Shown: positions 45,265-53,918 of the stretch, piece after piece
Numbering within the stretch: position 1 is the first letter of the stretch
Layout: each line of letters starts with the position of its first letter
Assembly: GCF_032921865.1 (NCBI RefSeq)
Contig: NZ_CP136684.1
Span: 1,160,501 to 1,224,500, forward strand
DNA from: Thalassospira lucentensis
Lineage (GTDB): Bacteria; Pseudomonadota; Alphaproteobacteria; Rhodospirillales; Thalassospiraceae
DNA length: 64,000 nucleotides
Direction of reading: 5' to 3'
Notes under the pieces: generated by a model
Told to the model about the DNA's origin: nothing
Databases searched by the model: none
Seen by the model: the letters and a program-made list of their open reading frames with translations, nothing else
Program-made: the position numbers and the translations under genes

Positions 45265-45960
45265 ATGAAAACGATGGAAATCAACAAGATCGTCGCCGGT
45301 GTTATCTGTGCTGTGCTTTTGGTCATAGTTGTTGGCAAGATCGGAAGTGCCCTTGTGCACCCCGATGAACTGGAATCGCCCGTTTACCCGTTCTCCGAAG
45401 AACTGATGGCCGGTGCTAGCGCGCCTGCTGCCGCACCGGCAGAGCCCGCCGGGCCGGAGCCGATTCTGGCAATGCTTGCTTCGGCTGACCTCGCTGAGGG
45501 CGAGAAAGTCTTCAAAAAATGCGCATCATGCCACGACGTCGAAAAAGGCGGCCCGAACAAAACCGGCCCGAACCTTTATGGTATTGTCGGCAACGATTTC
45601 GCCCACAAGGGTGACTTCGCCTATTCCGATGGCATGGCCAACCATGGCGGGACTTGGGGCTGGGAAGAGCTTAACCACTTCCTTTACAAGCCGCGCGATT
45701 ACGTTGAAGGCACGAAAATGAGCTTCGGGGGCCTGAAAAAGCCTGAGGAGCGCGCCGCTGTCATCGCATGGCTGAACAGCAAGTCGGATAATCCACTGCC
45801 TTATCCTGATCCGGCAGAAGCCGCTGCAGGTGAAACCACCGACGCAGCCGCAGATGCCCCGGCCGAGGCTGCGGAATCCAACGATGCGGCTGCTGAAGAA
45901 GCACCTGCGGCAGACGCACCGGCAGAACCTGCAGTAGAGGGTGAAGCACCCGCCCAATAA
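45265..45960 (+). CDS. Membrane-anchored cytochrome c (CycM-like c-type)
   Basis: Single-heme cytochrome c of 231 residues that carries electrons from the bc1 complex to terminal oxidases at the membrane. One uncleaved N-terminal membrane segment (about residues 9-30) anchors a linker rich in Ala and Pro, followed by the heme domain with CASCH near residue 92 and a distal Met ligand in GTKMSFGG. The last 45 residues are Ala/Glu/Pro-rich and look disordered. The gene order beside kdsB-pheA agrees with CycM-type (c552) cytochromes. A strong terminator follows. Confidence 0.93.
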   Translation: MKTMEINKIVAGVICAVLLVIVVGKIGSALVHPDELESPVYPFSEELMAGASAPAAAPAEPAGPEPILAMLASADLAEGEKVFKKCASCHDVEKGGPNKTGPNLYGIVGNDFAHKGDFAYSDGMANHGGTWGWEELNHFLYKPRDYVEGTKMSFGGLKKPEERAAVIAWLNSKSDNPLPYPDPAEAAAGETTDAAADAPAEAAESNDAAAEEAPAADAPAEPAVEGEAPAQ

Positions 45961-45998
45961 AGGGCAGGAAAATTCACCGGATAATCGATTGATTTTTT

Positions 45999-46027
45999 AC
46001 AGGGGACAGGTAACTGTCCCCTGTTTT
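45999..46027 (+). terminator. Intrinsic terminator of the cytochrome c gene
   Basis: Perfect 11-base stem ACAGGGGACAG (45999-46009) with its complement (46014-46024), GTAA loop and a following TTT run, 39 bases after the stop codon and just upstream of hisN. Confidence 0.93.
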
Positions 46028-46065
46028 CGTTCGCGGCCAATCATTTCAAGCAGGGATTCGTTTTA

Positions 46066-46851
46066 ATGGAAAATCTCGACCACTTTCTGGAGATCGCCCA
46101 CAAGCTGGCCGATACCGCCCGTCCGGTCGTGCACCAGTATTACCGCACCCCCGTAGCAGTTGACGTCAAGGCTGATGCAAGCCCAGTGACCATTGCCGAC
46201 CGCGAAGTTGAAACCGCGATGCGTGCAATTCTGTCGGCAGAACTTCCTGATCACGGAATTCTTGGCGAAGAACATGGCCGCCACAATATCGATGCCGATT
46301 TTGTCTGGGTCCTTGATCCGATTGATGGCACCAAGTCGTTCATCGCGGGCAAACCAAGCTTCGCGACCCTGATTGCGCTGTGCCATAAAGGCGTCCCCAT
46401 ACTTGGCATCATTGATCAGGCCATCACGAATGAACGCTGGGTTGGGGTTATGGGGCGCCCGAGCACGATGAATGGTAACGAAATCAACGCGCGTGAATGC
46501 GAAACGCTTGATACCGCGACTTTCTTTACCACTGCCCCGGAACTTTTCCGAACCGATGCCTCGACACGAGCCTACAAGGCCATCTCGGAGAAATGCCGCC
46601 AGCCGATGTATGGCGTTGATGCCTATGCCTATGGTCTGGTTGCGCTTGGCTTTGCCGATACCGTGGTTGAATGCGGTTTGCAGGCATATGATTTTTGTGC
46701 CCTTGTCCCCGTTGTTGAAGGTGCGGGTGGCGTTATGACCGATTGGCAGGGCAAGCCACTTACGATTTTCAGTGATGGTGCCGTCATCGCGAGTGGCGAC
46801 GCACGATGCCATCAGAATGTTCTTTCCACCATCCGGGCAGCAACAGCCTGA
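46066..46851 (+). CDS. hisN: Histidinol-phosphatase, inositol-monophosphatase family
   Basis: Magnesium-dependent phosphatase of 261 residues. The metal motifs are GEEHG, WVLDPIDGTKSFI and VDAYAYGLVALG with the following Glu-Cys. The form of the first motifs matches HisN-type histidinol-phosphatases that replace the HisB phosphatase in many alphaproteobacteria, but inositol monophosphatase activity is a possible alternative. No other histidine genes are near. It follows the cytochrome terminator, so it has its own promoter. Confidence 0.88.
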   Translation: MENLDHFLEIAHKLADTARPVVHQYYRTPVAVDVKADASPVTIADREVETAMRAILSAELPDHGILGEEHGRHNIDADFVWVLDPIDGTKSFIAGKPSFATLIALCHKGVPILGIIDQAITNERWVGVMGRPSTMNGNEINARECETLDTATFFTTAPELFRTDASTRAYKAISEKCRQPMYGVDAYAYGLVALGFADTVVECGLQAYDFCALVPVVEGAGGVMTDWQGKPLTIFSDGAVIASGDARCHQNVLSTIRAATA

Positions 46852-46946
46852 TCTCTCTTCCAGCCCTTCGCTTTCCGCCTTTGATGTTTGGTATTTGCCT
46901 TGAATTGCGGCAATATATCCAATGAACCAATCAGTTAGGCTGTATC

Positions 46947-48164
46947 ATGTTCGAATGGGTCATCATCCTTTTTCTGGGATCGGGACTGCTTTACGGGTTG
47001 CAGTCACGCAGACTGCAACGAAGCAATATATCTTCGCCCATGATGATGGCCTTGGCCGGGGCGCTAATCGCCGTACCGCTCGGCATATGGCATGAGGCAC
47101 CGCTGACCCCCTTTGCCGATCGCATTCCCTTTGCCACCAGCTTTTCCGAAATGACGCTGGCGATCATCCTGTTCCTTGACGCCGCCGTTCTTGATTACCG
47201 CAAGGAAAGGCCCGCCATCCGGCTTGCCAATCGGTTGCTTCTGATCGGTTTGCCGCTAACAATTGGTGTGACATGGGCCTTTATCATTGGCCTACATCCA
47301 TCCGTTGGTGTCTTGCCCGCCCTTATACTGGCACTGATCGTTAGCCCGACAGATGCAGCCCTTGGCCGGCCGGTGATGGAAAACACCGCCGTCCCCGACC
47401 CGGTGCGACAGGGCATCAATATCGAAAGTGGCCTGAATGACGGGCTGGTTTTGCCGGTATTCACTGCGGTCGTATTGCTCGAGGCCGACCTTGTTGGCGA
47501 AAGCAGCAACAATTGGCTGACAGAGGCGGCGATTGAAATTTCCGTCGGCGCCGGGGTCGGGCTTCTGGCCGGATATGTCATCGGCCAGATCGTCAATCAC
47601 GCGGTCACCACCAACACCATCATCGACCGCTTCGAAAGGTTGCTCGGCGTACTCGCTGCGCTGTTCATCTTTTTCCTCAGCGAAAAACTTGGCGGAAACG
47701 GCTTTGTTGCGGCCTTCGCAGGTGGCCTTGCTCTTAACATCTCGTCAGAACAGGTCCGCGAAACCATCGAAAGCTTTGGTGAAGCAGAATCAGAGCTGCT
47801 TACCATGCTGACCTTCTTCATTTTCGGTCTGGTGGTCATACCGGCAGTATATCAGCTTTGGACATGGGAAATGCTGATCTTCTCGATCGTCAGTCTCGCG
47901 ATCCTGCGCCCGCTTTGCGTCTGGCTTTGCATGATCGGTAGCCCCTACAGTCTGGCCGAAAAACTCTATATCGGCTGGTTTGGCCCACGTGGCATCGCGT
48001 CGGTTATTTACCTGCTGATCATGATCACCATGATCGATCCGAGGGGTTATGAATCCCTGATTGCCGCCGCCGTCATGATCGTCGCCATTAGCTTAACCGC
48101 GCATGGCCTGTCAGCCGCCCCACTTTCAAATATGCTGGTTCGTCATCTCGCTAAAAACGACTGA
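46947..48164 (+). CDS. CPA1-family sodium (or potassium)/proton antiporter, NhaP type
   Basis: Integral membrane antiporter of 405 residues with about 11 to 12 helices. The ion-site motif appears as ALIVSPTDAALGRPV near residue 140 and, after it, the segment INIESGLNDGLVLPVF with the conserved ND. There is no long cytoplasmic tail. Family members exchange Na+ or K+ for protons and help with salt and pH tolerance, in keeping with a marine lifestyle. It begins 95 bases after hisN. Confidence 0.9.
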   Translation: MFEWVIILFLGSGLLYGLQSRRLQRSNISSPMMMALAGALIAVPLGIWHEAPLTPFADRIPFATSFSEMTLAIILFLDAAVLDYRKERPAIRLANRLLLIGLPLTIGVTWAFIIGLHPSVGVLPALILALIVSPTDAALGRPVMENTAVPDPVRQGINIESGLNDGLVLPVFTAVVLLEADLVGESSNNWLTEAAIEISVGAGVGLLAGYVIGQIVNHAVTTNTIIDRFERLLGVLAALFIFFLSEKLGGNGFVAAFAGGLALNISSEQVRETIESFGEAESELLTMLTFFIFGLVVIPAVYQLWTWEMLIFSIVSLAILRPLCVWLCMIGSPYSLAEKLYIGWFGPRGIASVIYLLIMITMIDPRGYESLIAAAVMIVAISLTAHGLSAAPLSNMLVRHLAKND

Positions 48165-48248
48165 AACGCCGATCACAGCAAACAGCTTCAAGCTCACACA
48201 AAGCCAACGCACTCATCAATCAATCAATAATTACATCGAGGCATCCAA

Positions 48249-48632
48249 ATGTCTGACTATATCGGTTCTGATATCATTCACCCGGTCGCAAAACAGCTTG
48301 ATACCTATAACGCCCACGACATTGATGCTTTTATGCAGTGGTGGGCCGATGACTGCCAATACTACGCTTTCCCCGACGAACTTTTGGCCAATGGTGCAAC
48401 CGAAATCCGCGCACGCCATGTAACCCGTTTTCAAGAACCCGATCTGTGTGGATTACTGCTTTCGCGCATGGTCATGGACAATATGGTGATTGATCACGAA
48501 ACGGTCACACGTACCTTTCCCAATGGCGTCGGGGAACTTGACGTGATCTGCATTTACCTCATCGAAGACGGCAAGATTGCAAAGGCTTGGTTTAAAACCG
48601 GCACACCGCGCCTACATAAACAACCTAGATAA
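48249..48632 (+). CDS. SnoaL/NTF2-like protein
   Basis: Small protein of 127 residues with the cone-shaped NTF2-like fold: an opening helix (KQLDTYNAHDIDAFMQWWADD) followed by a curved sheet ending IYLIEDGKIAKAWF. Members include steroid isomerases, polyketide cyclases and many proteins without a known reaction; catalytic residues are not clear here. The ATG has GAGG about nine bases upstream. It lies 84 bases after the antiporter gene. Confidence 0.82.
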   Translation: MSDYIGSDIIHPVAKQLDTYNAHDIDAFMQWWADDCQYYAFPDELLANGATEIRARHVTRFQEPDLCGLLLSRMVMDNMVIDHETVTRTFPNGVGELDVICIYLIEDGKIAKAWFKTGTPRLHKQPR

Positions 48633-48636
48633 AAAG

Positions 48637-48669
48637 GCGCCCGGTTCTGAGGATAACCCAGCCGGGCGC
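48637..48669 (-). terminator. Intrinsic terminator, minus strand
   Basis: Eight-base stem GCGCCCGG (48637-48644) with CCGGGCGC (48662-48669). On the minus strand it is followed by CTTTTTATC, so it ends the transcript coming from the LysE-type gene; it also lies right behind the NTF2-like stop. Confidence 0.7.
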
Positions 48670-48777
48670 AAGTCTTGGTTTGCAGTAAGAGAGCTCTGGA
48701 TGGAGTGTAAAATCCAGAGGGCCCGGTTACCAATCCGGACCAAGGACCTTCGCACCTGAATACGAAAGTCCGGCATC

Positions 48778-48813
48778 GTCACCCTTCGCAACCGGTTGGA
48801 AACGAAGGGTGAC
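48778..48813. repeat. Perfect 11-base inverted repeat in a hairpin-rich intergenic region
   Basis: GTCACCCTTCG (48778-48788) and CGAAGGGTGAC (48803-48813) enclose 14 bases directly after the LysE-type stop. Further pairs lie in the same 193 bases: TCTGGAT/ATCCAGA (48695-48701, 48712-48718) and CCGGAC/GTCCGG (48735-48740, 48768-48773). No T-run follows this stem. A small RNA, a processed 3' end or a REP-like element are the options. Confidence 0.6.
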
Positions 48814-48825
48814 GAATTCGATAAA

Positions 48826-49494
48826 TCACCGCTCGGTCAGTGCCAGCCGGACACCAAGTGCGATAAACATCCCTCCAAGCGAACGCTGCAGCCAAATAGC
48901 AAGCAATCCGTTACCCCGAAGGCGGGTCGCGGCAAATCCGATGGAAAACACCACGACCGTCTCGACACAAAAACCGATCACATTGACCAATGTGCCAAGC
49001 ACCAGAAACTGAACCGCACCATCCCCCACCGCGGGGTCAACAAACTGTGGCAGAAACGCCATAAAGAAAATCGCGACTTTGGGATTAAGTACATCGATCA
49101 TCGCGCCCTGACGCCACGCCTGGAAGGCTGTCATCGTCCGTATCGGAAACCGTTCTGCGGCAGATATTTCAGATGCCGCATCATCCGGGCCATGCTTGGC
49201 AAAACTGCTGCGCAAGGCACCAATCCCCAGCCACACCAGATATGCGACTCCCACCCATTTCACCACCGAGAATGCCAGTGCCGATGTCGCCAGAATAGCC
49301 GAAAGCCCAAGGGCTGCGGCAACCACATGCACAAAGGCACCGGAACAAACGCCAAGACTGGAAAACACCCCGATCTTACGACCATGGATCGCGGTCTGCG
49401 CAGTGATATAAGCCAGATCCGGCCCGGGCGAGATATTGAGCAAAAGAGCTGCAATCAGAAATGGCGTGTACTGAATCAGAAGATCGGCCATCAT
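48826..49494 (-). CDS. LysE/RhtB-family amino-acid exporter
   Basis: Inner-membrane exporter of 222 residues with six predicted helices. The family motif is NISPGPDLAYI near residue 20, followed by GVCSGAFVHVVAAALGLSA, and FMAFLPQFVDP in the middle. Substrates of the family are amino acids such as lysine, threonine or homoserine; none can be named here. It overlaps the upstream DinB gene by four bases (ATGA), so they are co-translated. Confidence 0.93.
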   Translation of the reverse strand: MMADLLIQYTPFLIAALLLNISPGPDLAYITAQTAIHGRKIGVFSSLGVCSGAFVHVVAAALGLSAILATSALAFSVVKWVGVAYLVWLGIGALRSSFAKHGPDDAASEISAAERFPIRTMTAFQAWRQGAMIDVLNPKVAIFFMAFLPQFVDPAVGDGAVQFLVLGTLVNVIGFCVETVVVFSIGFAATRLRGNGLLAIWLQRSLGGMFIALGVRLALTER

Positions 49495-49991
49495 GCATCG
49501 GCCTCCAGACAGTAATAAACCAGATCAATCGCAAGCGGCTTTACTCCGGCCTCGATCAACATGGAATGCAGTTGCCCACGGTGGTGTGTCTGGTGATTGA
49601 ACATATGTGCCAAAATCATTTCACTCGGCAGGGTATATTCGCCGGCCAGCATCGATTGATAGGACAAATCGCTTGCCAGCGTGTCCGCATCAAGTTGCTC
49701 GGTAAAAGCGATGATTTTGGCATCCTGTGCCTCGCGCGCGGCGCGGAATTCGTCAAATCGGGCATGTAGCACGGTATCAAGTGCCAGACGTTCGGGCGTA
49801 CCGACCAGACGTCCCAGCCATAAACGATCTGCCACCAGAAGATGGTTCAGTGTCCTGATGATAGACGGGAAAAAGGCCGCACGTGGCGCGGCAAGCGCAC
49901 CGGCATCAAGGTCGGCACAAGCGTCGAGAACATGCTGGTTTGCCCACCTGTTATAGAGGGCCATCCGTTGAAAATAGGCAACACCGTTCAT
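49491..49991 (-). CDS. DinB-family protein (metal-binding four-helix bundle)
   Basis: Cytoplasmic protein of 166 residues. The DinB/YfiT-like bundle has its metal-binding histidines in LNHLLVADRLW near residue 48 and MFNHQTHHRGQLH near residue 135. Members act as thiol-dependent transferases or are damage-inducible with unknown chemistry. It begins an operon with the LysE-type exporter (four-base overlap). Confidence 0.92.
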   Translation of the reverse strand: MNGVAYFQRMALYNRWANQHVLDACADLDAGALAAPRAAFFPSIIRTLNHLLVADRLWLGRLVGTPERLALDTVLHARFDEFRAAREAQDAKIIAFTEQLDADTLASDLSYQSMLAGEYTLPSEMILAHMFNHQTHHRGQLHSMLIEAGVKPLAIDLVYYCLEADA

Positions 49992-50047
49992 CGCATTTCA
50001 TCCGTCGTCATCTCGTCGCAACACCTGTTAGTTCGAAGCCGTAGACA

Positions 50048-50992
50048 TTATCTGGCCTTTACGTCGCAGGGTGTTGACGCTGGCTTAGTGCCTGTTGTCT
50101 GCATCGCAATGACCGCCGGTTTGTGCATTCGCTTGGTCAGGATCACGATATTACCCAGCAGAGTAAGGCCGACGCCTAGAACGATATTGCTGTCCCAGAC
50201 AAATCCTTCAAACCAGGTCGACAGCAAAAGCGCTACCACCGGAAACATGACGGAACTATATGCCGCACGATCCGGACCGATCTTGCCCAATAGTGTCAGG
50301 TAAGAGCCAAACGCCAGCACAGATCCGAACAGGGAAAGATAAATCAGCGCGGCAACAAAGGACGGGCTGGTATCAAAGGTAAACGGAATACCGGCAGCAA
50401 GGATGTATCCGATCAACAGGATCGAGCCATACATCATGCCATAAGCATTCGCCTGAAGAACCGGAATGCCGCGCGCCTGATTGCGCGCCGATGCCATATT
50501 GCCGAGGGATGCGATATAACTGCCCGCAAGCGAAACCAGCAAACCAACGCTACCACCTGCTGCCAGATCAAACATCGCCAGATCACGCGCGAACACCAGC
50601 GAAATTCCGCCAAGCCCGATTGCCGCCCCGATCAAAGTCCGTGTTTCGGGCCGTCGTTTGAAAAATATCGCACCATTAATCATGTTCATGATGACGATGG
50701 TCGAGAACACCACAGCCAAAAGGCCCGAGGTCAAATGGGCGCTGGCGATGTAAATCAACACATAATTCAATGAAAACAGGCACACGCCAAGGGCGGCCAT
50801 GAATACATGATCACGCAGGGAATAACGCATTGGCAGGCGGCGGATCACGCACCATGCCATCAGAATTACTGCCGCCAGAACAAACCGATAGGCAACAGCC
50901 AGTTCCGGCCCGACCGAAAGCTGGTACTGGATCGCGATCCAGGTGCTTCCCCAGATCAGAACGACAGCGCTATATAATCCAAGCGGGCCCAT
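50048..50992 (-). CDS. EamA/DMT-family transporter
   Basis: Drug/metabolite transporter of 314 residues with ten predicted helices in two EamA repeats. The start LYSAVVLIWGSTWIAIQ and the internal GGISLVFARD are typical of RhaT/EamA exporters. The last 25 residues are a basic cytoplasmic tail. It stands alone, 113 bases upstream of which is the end of an antiporter gene. Substrate unknown; amino acids or metabolites are likely. Confidence 0.9.
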   Translation of the reverse strand: MGPLGLYSAVVLIWGSTWIAIQYQLSVGPELAVAYRFVLAAVILMAWCVIRRLPMRYSLRDHVFMAALGVCLFSLNYVLIYIASAHLTSGLLAVVFSTIVIMNMINGAIFFKRRPETRTLIGAAIGLGGISLVFARDLAMFDLAAGGSVGLLVSLAGSYIASLGNMASARNQARGIPVLQANAYGMMYGSILLIGYILAAGIPFTFDTSPSFVAALIYLSLFGSVLAFGSYLTLLGKIGPDRAAYSSVMFPVVALLLSTWFEGFVWDSNIVLGVGLTLLGNIVILTKRMHKPAVIAMQTTGTKPASTPCDVKAR

Positions 50993-51063
50993 AACGGCAC
51001 TCCAACGAAATCAATCGCTGGAATTTAGGGCAGTTTGCGCCATTCGCACAAACCAGCAAAACT

Positions 51064-51080
51064 TATCTATCAATTAGATA
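51064..51080. repeat. Short palindrome upstream of the EamA transporter gene
   Basis: TATCTA (51064-51069) and TAGATA (51075-51080) with five bases between arms lie about 70 bases upstream of the transporter start. It could be a regulator site; its flank GATAGGCTAATCC partly resembles one arm of the MarR operator at 25985-26015. Confidence 0.3.
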
Positions 51081-51105
51081 GGCTAATCCCTTTGCCAATC
51101 CATGC

Positions 51106-53064
51106 TCAGGATTTGTCGGACTGTCCTGCTTCTGTCCGCACCGGTCCGACATCATCATCTCCGCCGTCATTGGCTGCCACTTCAATGCCCGACATGTCCT
51201 CGACCGGCTCTGTGATTTCATCGGAATCAAGGACATCATCACCACGCTGCTTGCGCATTTTTTCACGCAGTCGACGGCGCTGCCATTCCTTCCATATTGC
51301 CAGCAATTCTGTCCGCGAATGGAACATCGGCAGATGCCGTTTCGGCTTGACCGGCTTCTGTTCGACCGCCATGCCAACTTCGACAATTTCGTGTGTGTCA
51401 TCGATCCGGCGAACAATCAGCTCAACCATACCATAGGCAACCCGATCCCCGGGTTCGATATCCCCCGAAAGATTGCGCTCGAGAATTTCGGCAACGGTTG
51501 CCTCTTCGTCCTCTTCCTTGACCGCAAAGCCATAAAGACGACCGACATCGGCGATACGCGTATCGGGAGGAAAACTGAAATCACCAAACAGGTCGATATC
51601 ATTTGCCCCTTCGGCCGGACCGGCAAACAATTGATCAAGCAGTTCGACATGGCGTGGCGGGGTAATAATATAGACCTGATCGCCACCTTCAATCCGCCCG
51701 GCACTGTGCGGGCGTAACGATTTGCCATCCCGCAGGATCAGGCTCGGCCGTGCCCAGCGCGGAATACGGTGACCCGTTGCCACTGCACTTTCATCATGAA
51801 CGCGATAAACAACGATCTCCTGATTGGCGTTGCCCGGCAGCTCAAGGTCAATACGATCCACCGGCCCATGTCGCGGCGGAATCATAATGCCAAGCCACCG
51901 CGCCATCAGCCGGATCGTCCACCCCTGCAAAAGCAGCGATGTGATTACAACAATAAATGCCGTGTTGAACAGCAACTGTCCGTATTCGACGCCCTCAACC
52001 ATCGGTACGATCGCAAGCAGGATGGAAACCGCCCCGCGCAAGCCGACCCATGAAATGAAGGCAGTATCGTTGCGTGAAAAGTTAAAGAACATCAGGCAAA
52101 GCCATACCGCCACCGGGCGCGCGATAAACACCAGCACCAGTGCCAGAATAACACCCGGAATGACCACTTCGCCAAACTGTGACGGGGTTGCCAGCAGGCC
52201 CATGGTGACAAACATCGCGATCTGCGCCAGCCATGTCGTGACATGCTGAAACCTGCGCACACCAACGCTCATGCGCATCTGGCTGTTGCCGGCATAAAGA
52301 CCGGCGACATAAACCGCCAGAAATCCGCTGCCACCAACGATACTTGTCGCACCAAACAGGCTGAGCGCGCAGGCAAGCGTGACAATGGGAACAAGGGCCG
52401 GTTCAAGCTTGACCCGATTGATCATCTGGACGATAGCCATACCACCCAGAAGTCCCAGAATACCGCCAAGCCCGATTTGCAGGACAAACCGTTCAAGCAA
52501 TTCCAGTGCAAGGTTGTCCCCGCCCCCCTGCATGATCAGTTCGACCAGTGAAATGGTCAGAAACACCGCCATGGGATCGTTCGAACCGGACTCGACTTCA
52601 AGCGTGCTGCGCGTGCGATCACGCAAATTGATCCCGCCAACCCGCAGCAGGAAAAATACTGCCGCCGCATCCGTTGAACTGACAATCGCCCCGAAAAGCA
52701 GTGCCACCAGCCAGGGCACATCCAGCACGAGCCACGTGACCCCGCCAACCACCCCCGTGGTCAGCATGACCCCCACCGTCGCCAGTACAAGCGACGGTGC
52801 TGCTGCAATTTTCAATGTTCGAAGCTGGGTTTCAAATCCGCTATCAAACAGGATCATCGCAAGCGCGATAGACCCGATAAAATAGGCCAGCGGCGCATTA
52901 TCGAAATTAATGCCGCCAATCCCGTCTTCTCCGGCCCCAAGCCCGACAAACAGGAACACAAGCAGCAATGGTGCCCCAACCCGGAAACTAATCAGGCTGG
53001 TAAAAACAGCAACGACAACCAGAACCGATGCAATCAGGATCACCAGATTCATCGATTCGATCAT
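51106..53064 (-). CDS. nhaP2: Potassium/proton antiporter, CPA1 type with C-terminal TrkA-C and CorC-like domains
   Basis: Antiporter of about 652 residues resembling E. coli NhaP2/CvrA. The membrane part (residues 1-390) has GAIVSSTDAAAVFFL and LEVESGSNDPMAVFLT as ion-site motifs and ISWVGLRGAVSILLA later. After it come a TrkA-C (RCK-C) domain near residues 400-490 and a CorC/HlyC-like domain near 505-575, with about 75 extra charged residues at the end. K+/H+ exchange in response to nucleotides is the family role. The ATG at 53064 has GGAG nine bases upstream; ATG codons at 53079 and 53091 are alternatives. Confidence 0.88.
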   Translation of the reverse strand: MIESMNLVILIASVLVVVAVFTSLISFRVGAPLLLVFLFVGLGAGEDGIGGINFDNAPLAYFIGSIALAMILFDSGFETQLRTLKIAAAPSLVLATVGVMLTTGVVGGVTWLVLDVPWLVALLFGAIVSSTDAAAVFFLLRVGGINLRDRTRSTLEVESGSNDPMAVFLTISLVELIMQGGGDNLALELLERFVLQIGLGGILGLLGGMAIVQMINRVKLEPALVPIVTLACALSLFGATSIVGGSGFLAVYVAGLYAGNSQMRMSVGVRRFQHVTTWLAQIAMFVTMGLLATPSQFGEVVIPGVILALVLVFIARPVAVWLCLMFFNFSRNDTAFISWVGLRGAVSILLAIVPMVEGVEYGQLLFNTAFIVVITSLLLQGWTIRLMARWLGIMIPPRHGPVDRIDLELPGNANQEIVVYRVHDESAVATGHRIPRWARPSLILRDGKSLRPHSAGRIEGGDQVYIITPPRHVELLDQLFAGPAEGANDIDLFGDFSFPPDTRIADVGRLYGFAVKEEDEEATVAEILERNLSGDIEPGDRVAYGMVELIVRRIDDTHEIVEVGMAVEQKPVKPKRHLPMFHSRTELLAIWKEWQRRRLREKMRKQRGDDVLDSDEITEPVEDMSGIEVAANDGGDDDVGPVRTEAGQSDKS

Positions 53065-53302
53065 ATTTGCCGTCTCCATCCTGTTTGTCATTACCCGTGG
53101 GACAGGCCCAAAGGCCTGTCAGGTTCCTGTCGCACGCCAGTTACGACGGGAAAGTTTGAAATGCGTTACCGCAACACGCCTGCACAACGATGGTTTAAAA
53201 CGCCCAAAGGCGGCATTCTTGCGGCAAAATTGCCCGACATTTAGTCAAATATCAGGCAACTGGAATTATGTACTCCTACCGCTCAGAGTGTGACACAACC
53301 GA

Positions 53303-53767
53303 TCACTTATCTCCATCAAGCGCCGCCGGAACAAAGCCGGTTTCTTTGGCCGTAGACAAGGCAATTTCCGGAATAACCTCTACCACGCCAGGGACTTCCT
53401 TGATAGTATCGGTCACAAAGCTTTCAAGATGTGCCGTATCGCGCAGCCGTAATTTCAACAGGAAATCAAACCGCCCTGTCATGTGATGGCATTCAAGAAC
53501 CTCGTCCGCCTTGATCAGCGACTTGACCAGCTTCTTGTTTCCCTTGGCCGGATCGGTCCGTAACCAGACCATAGCGGTAAGAGCGCGACCGATGGCATGT
53601 CCATCAACTTCAACGCGGTACGCCTTGATCACCCCCTGCTCGCGCAGTTTACGTACACGGTCATTTACCGCCGAAACAGAAAGGCCGACCTTCGTCCCCA
53701 GTGCCGAATAAGACAAAGACGCGTCATCCTGCAAGATGTCGATCAACTTGCGATCAATGGCATCCAT
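53303..53767 (-). CDS. Lrp/AsnC-family transcriptional regulator
   Basis: Feast/famine regulator of 154 residues. The helix-turn-helix is in SYSALGTKVGLSVSAVNDRVRKL, split over helices 2 and 3, followed by a linker and a RAM (ligand-binding) domain with the ECHHMTGRFDFLLKL signature. Such proteins form octamers that respond to amino acids. It is divergent from the tandem EamA exporters, with a 151-base shared region, and is a likely regulator of them. Confidence 0.93.
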   Translation of the reverse strand: MDAIDRKLIDILQDDASLSYSALGTKVGLSVSAVNDRVRKLREQGVIKAYRVEVDGHAIGRALTAMVWLRTDPAKGNKKLVKSLIKADEVLECHHMTGRFDFLLKLRLRDTAHLESFVTDTIKEVPGVVEVIPEIALSTAKETGFVPAALDGDK

Positions 53768-53918
53768 AAAACATCCCCCTGAAGAATTTTTATCAATATC
53801 AGACGATCTTACACGAAAACTGTGTGCGCATGAAACTTTCGGCCAACCTTTTGGATAAATGGTAGGACTATTTCACCGATCAAGGCTGGATTTTTTATAA
53901 AATCGGCCTTATTCGTTG

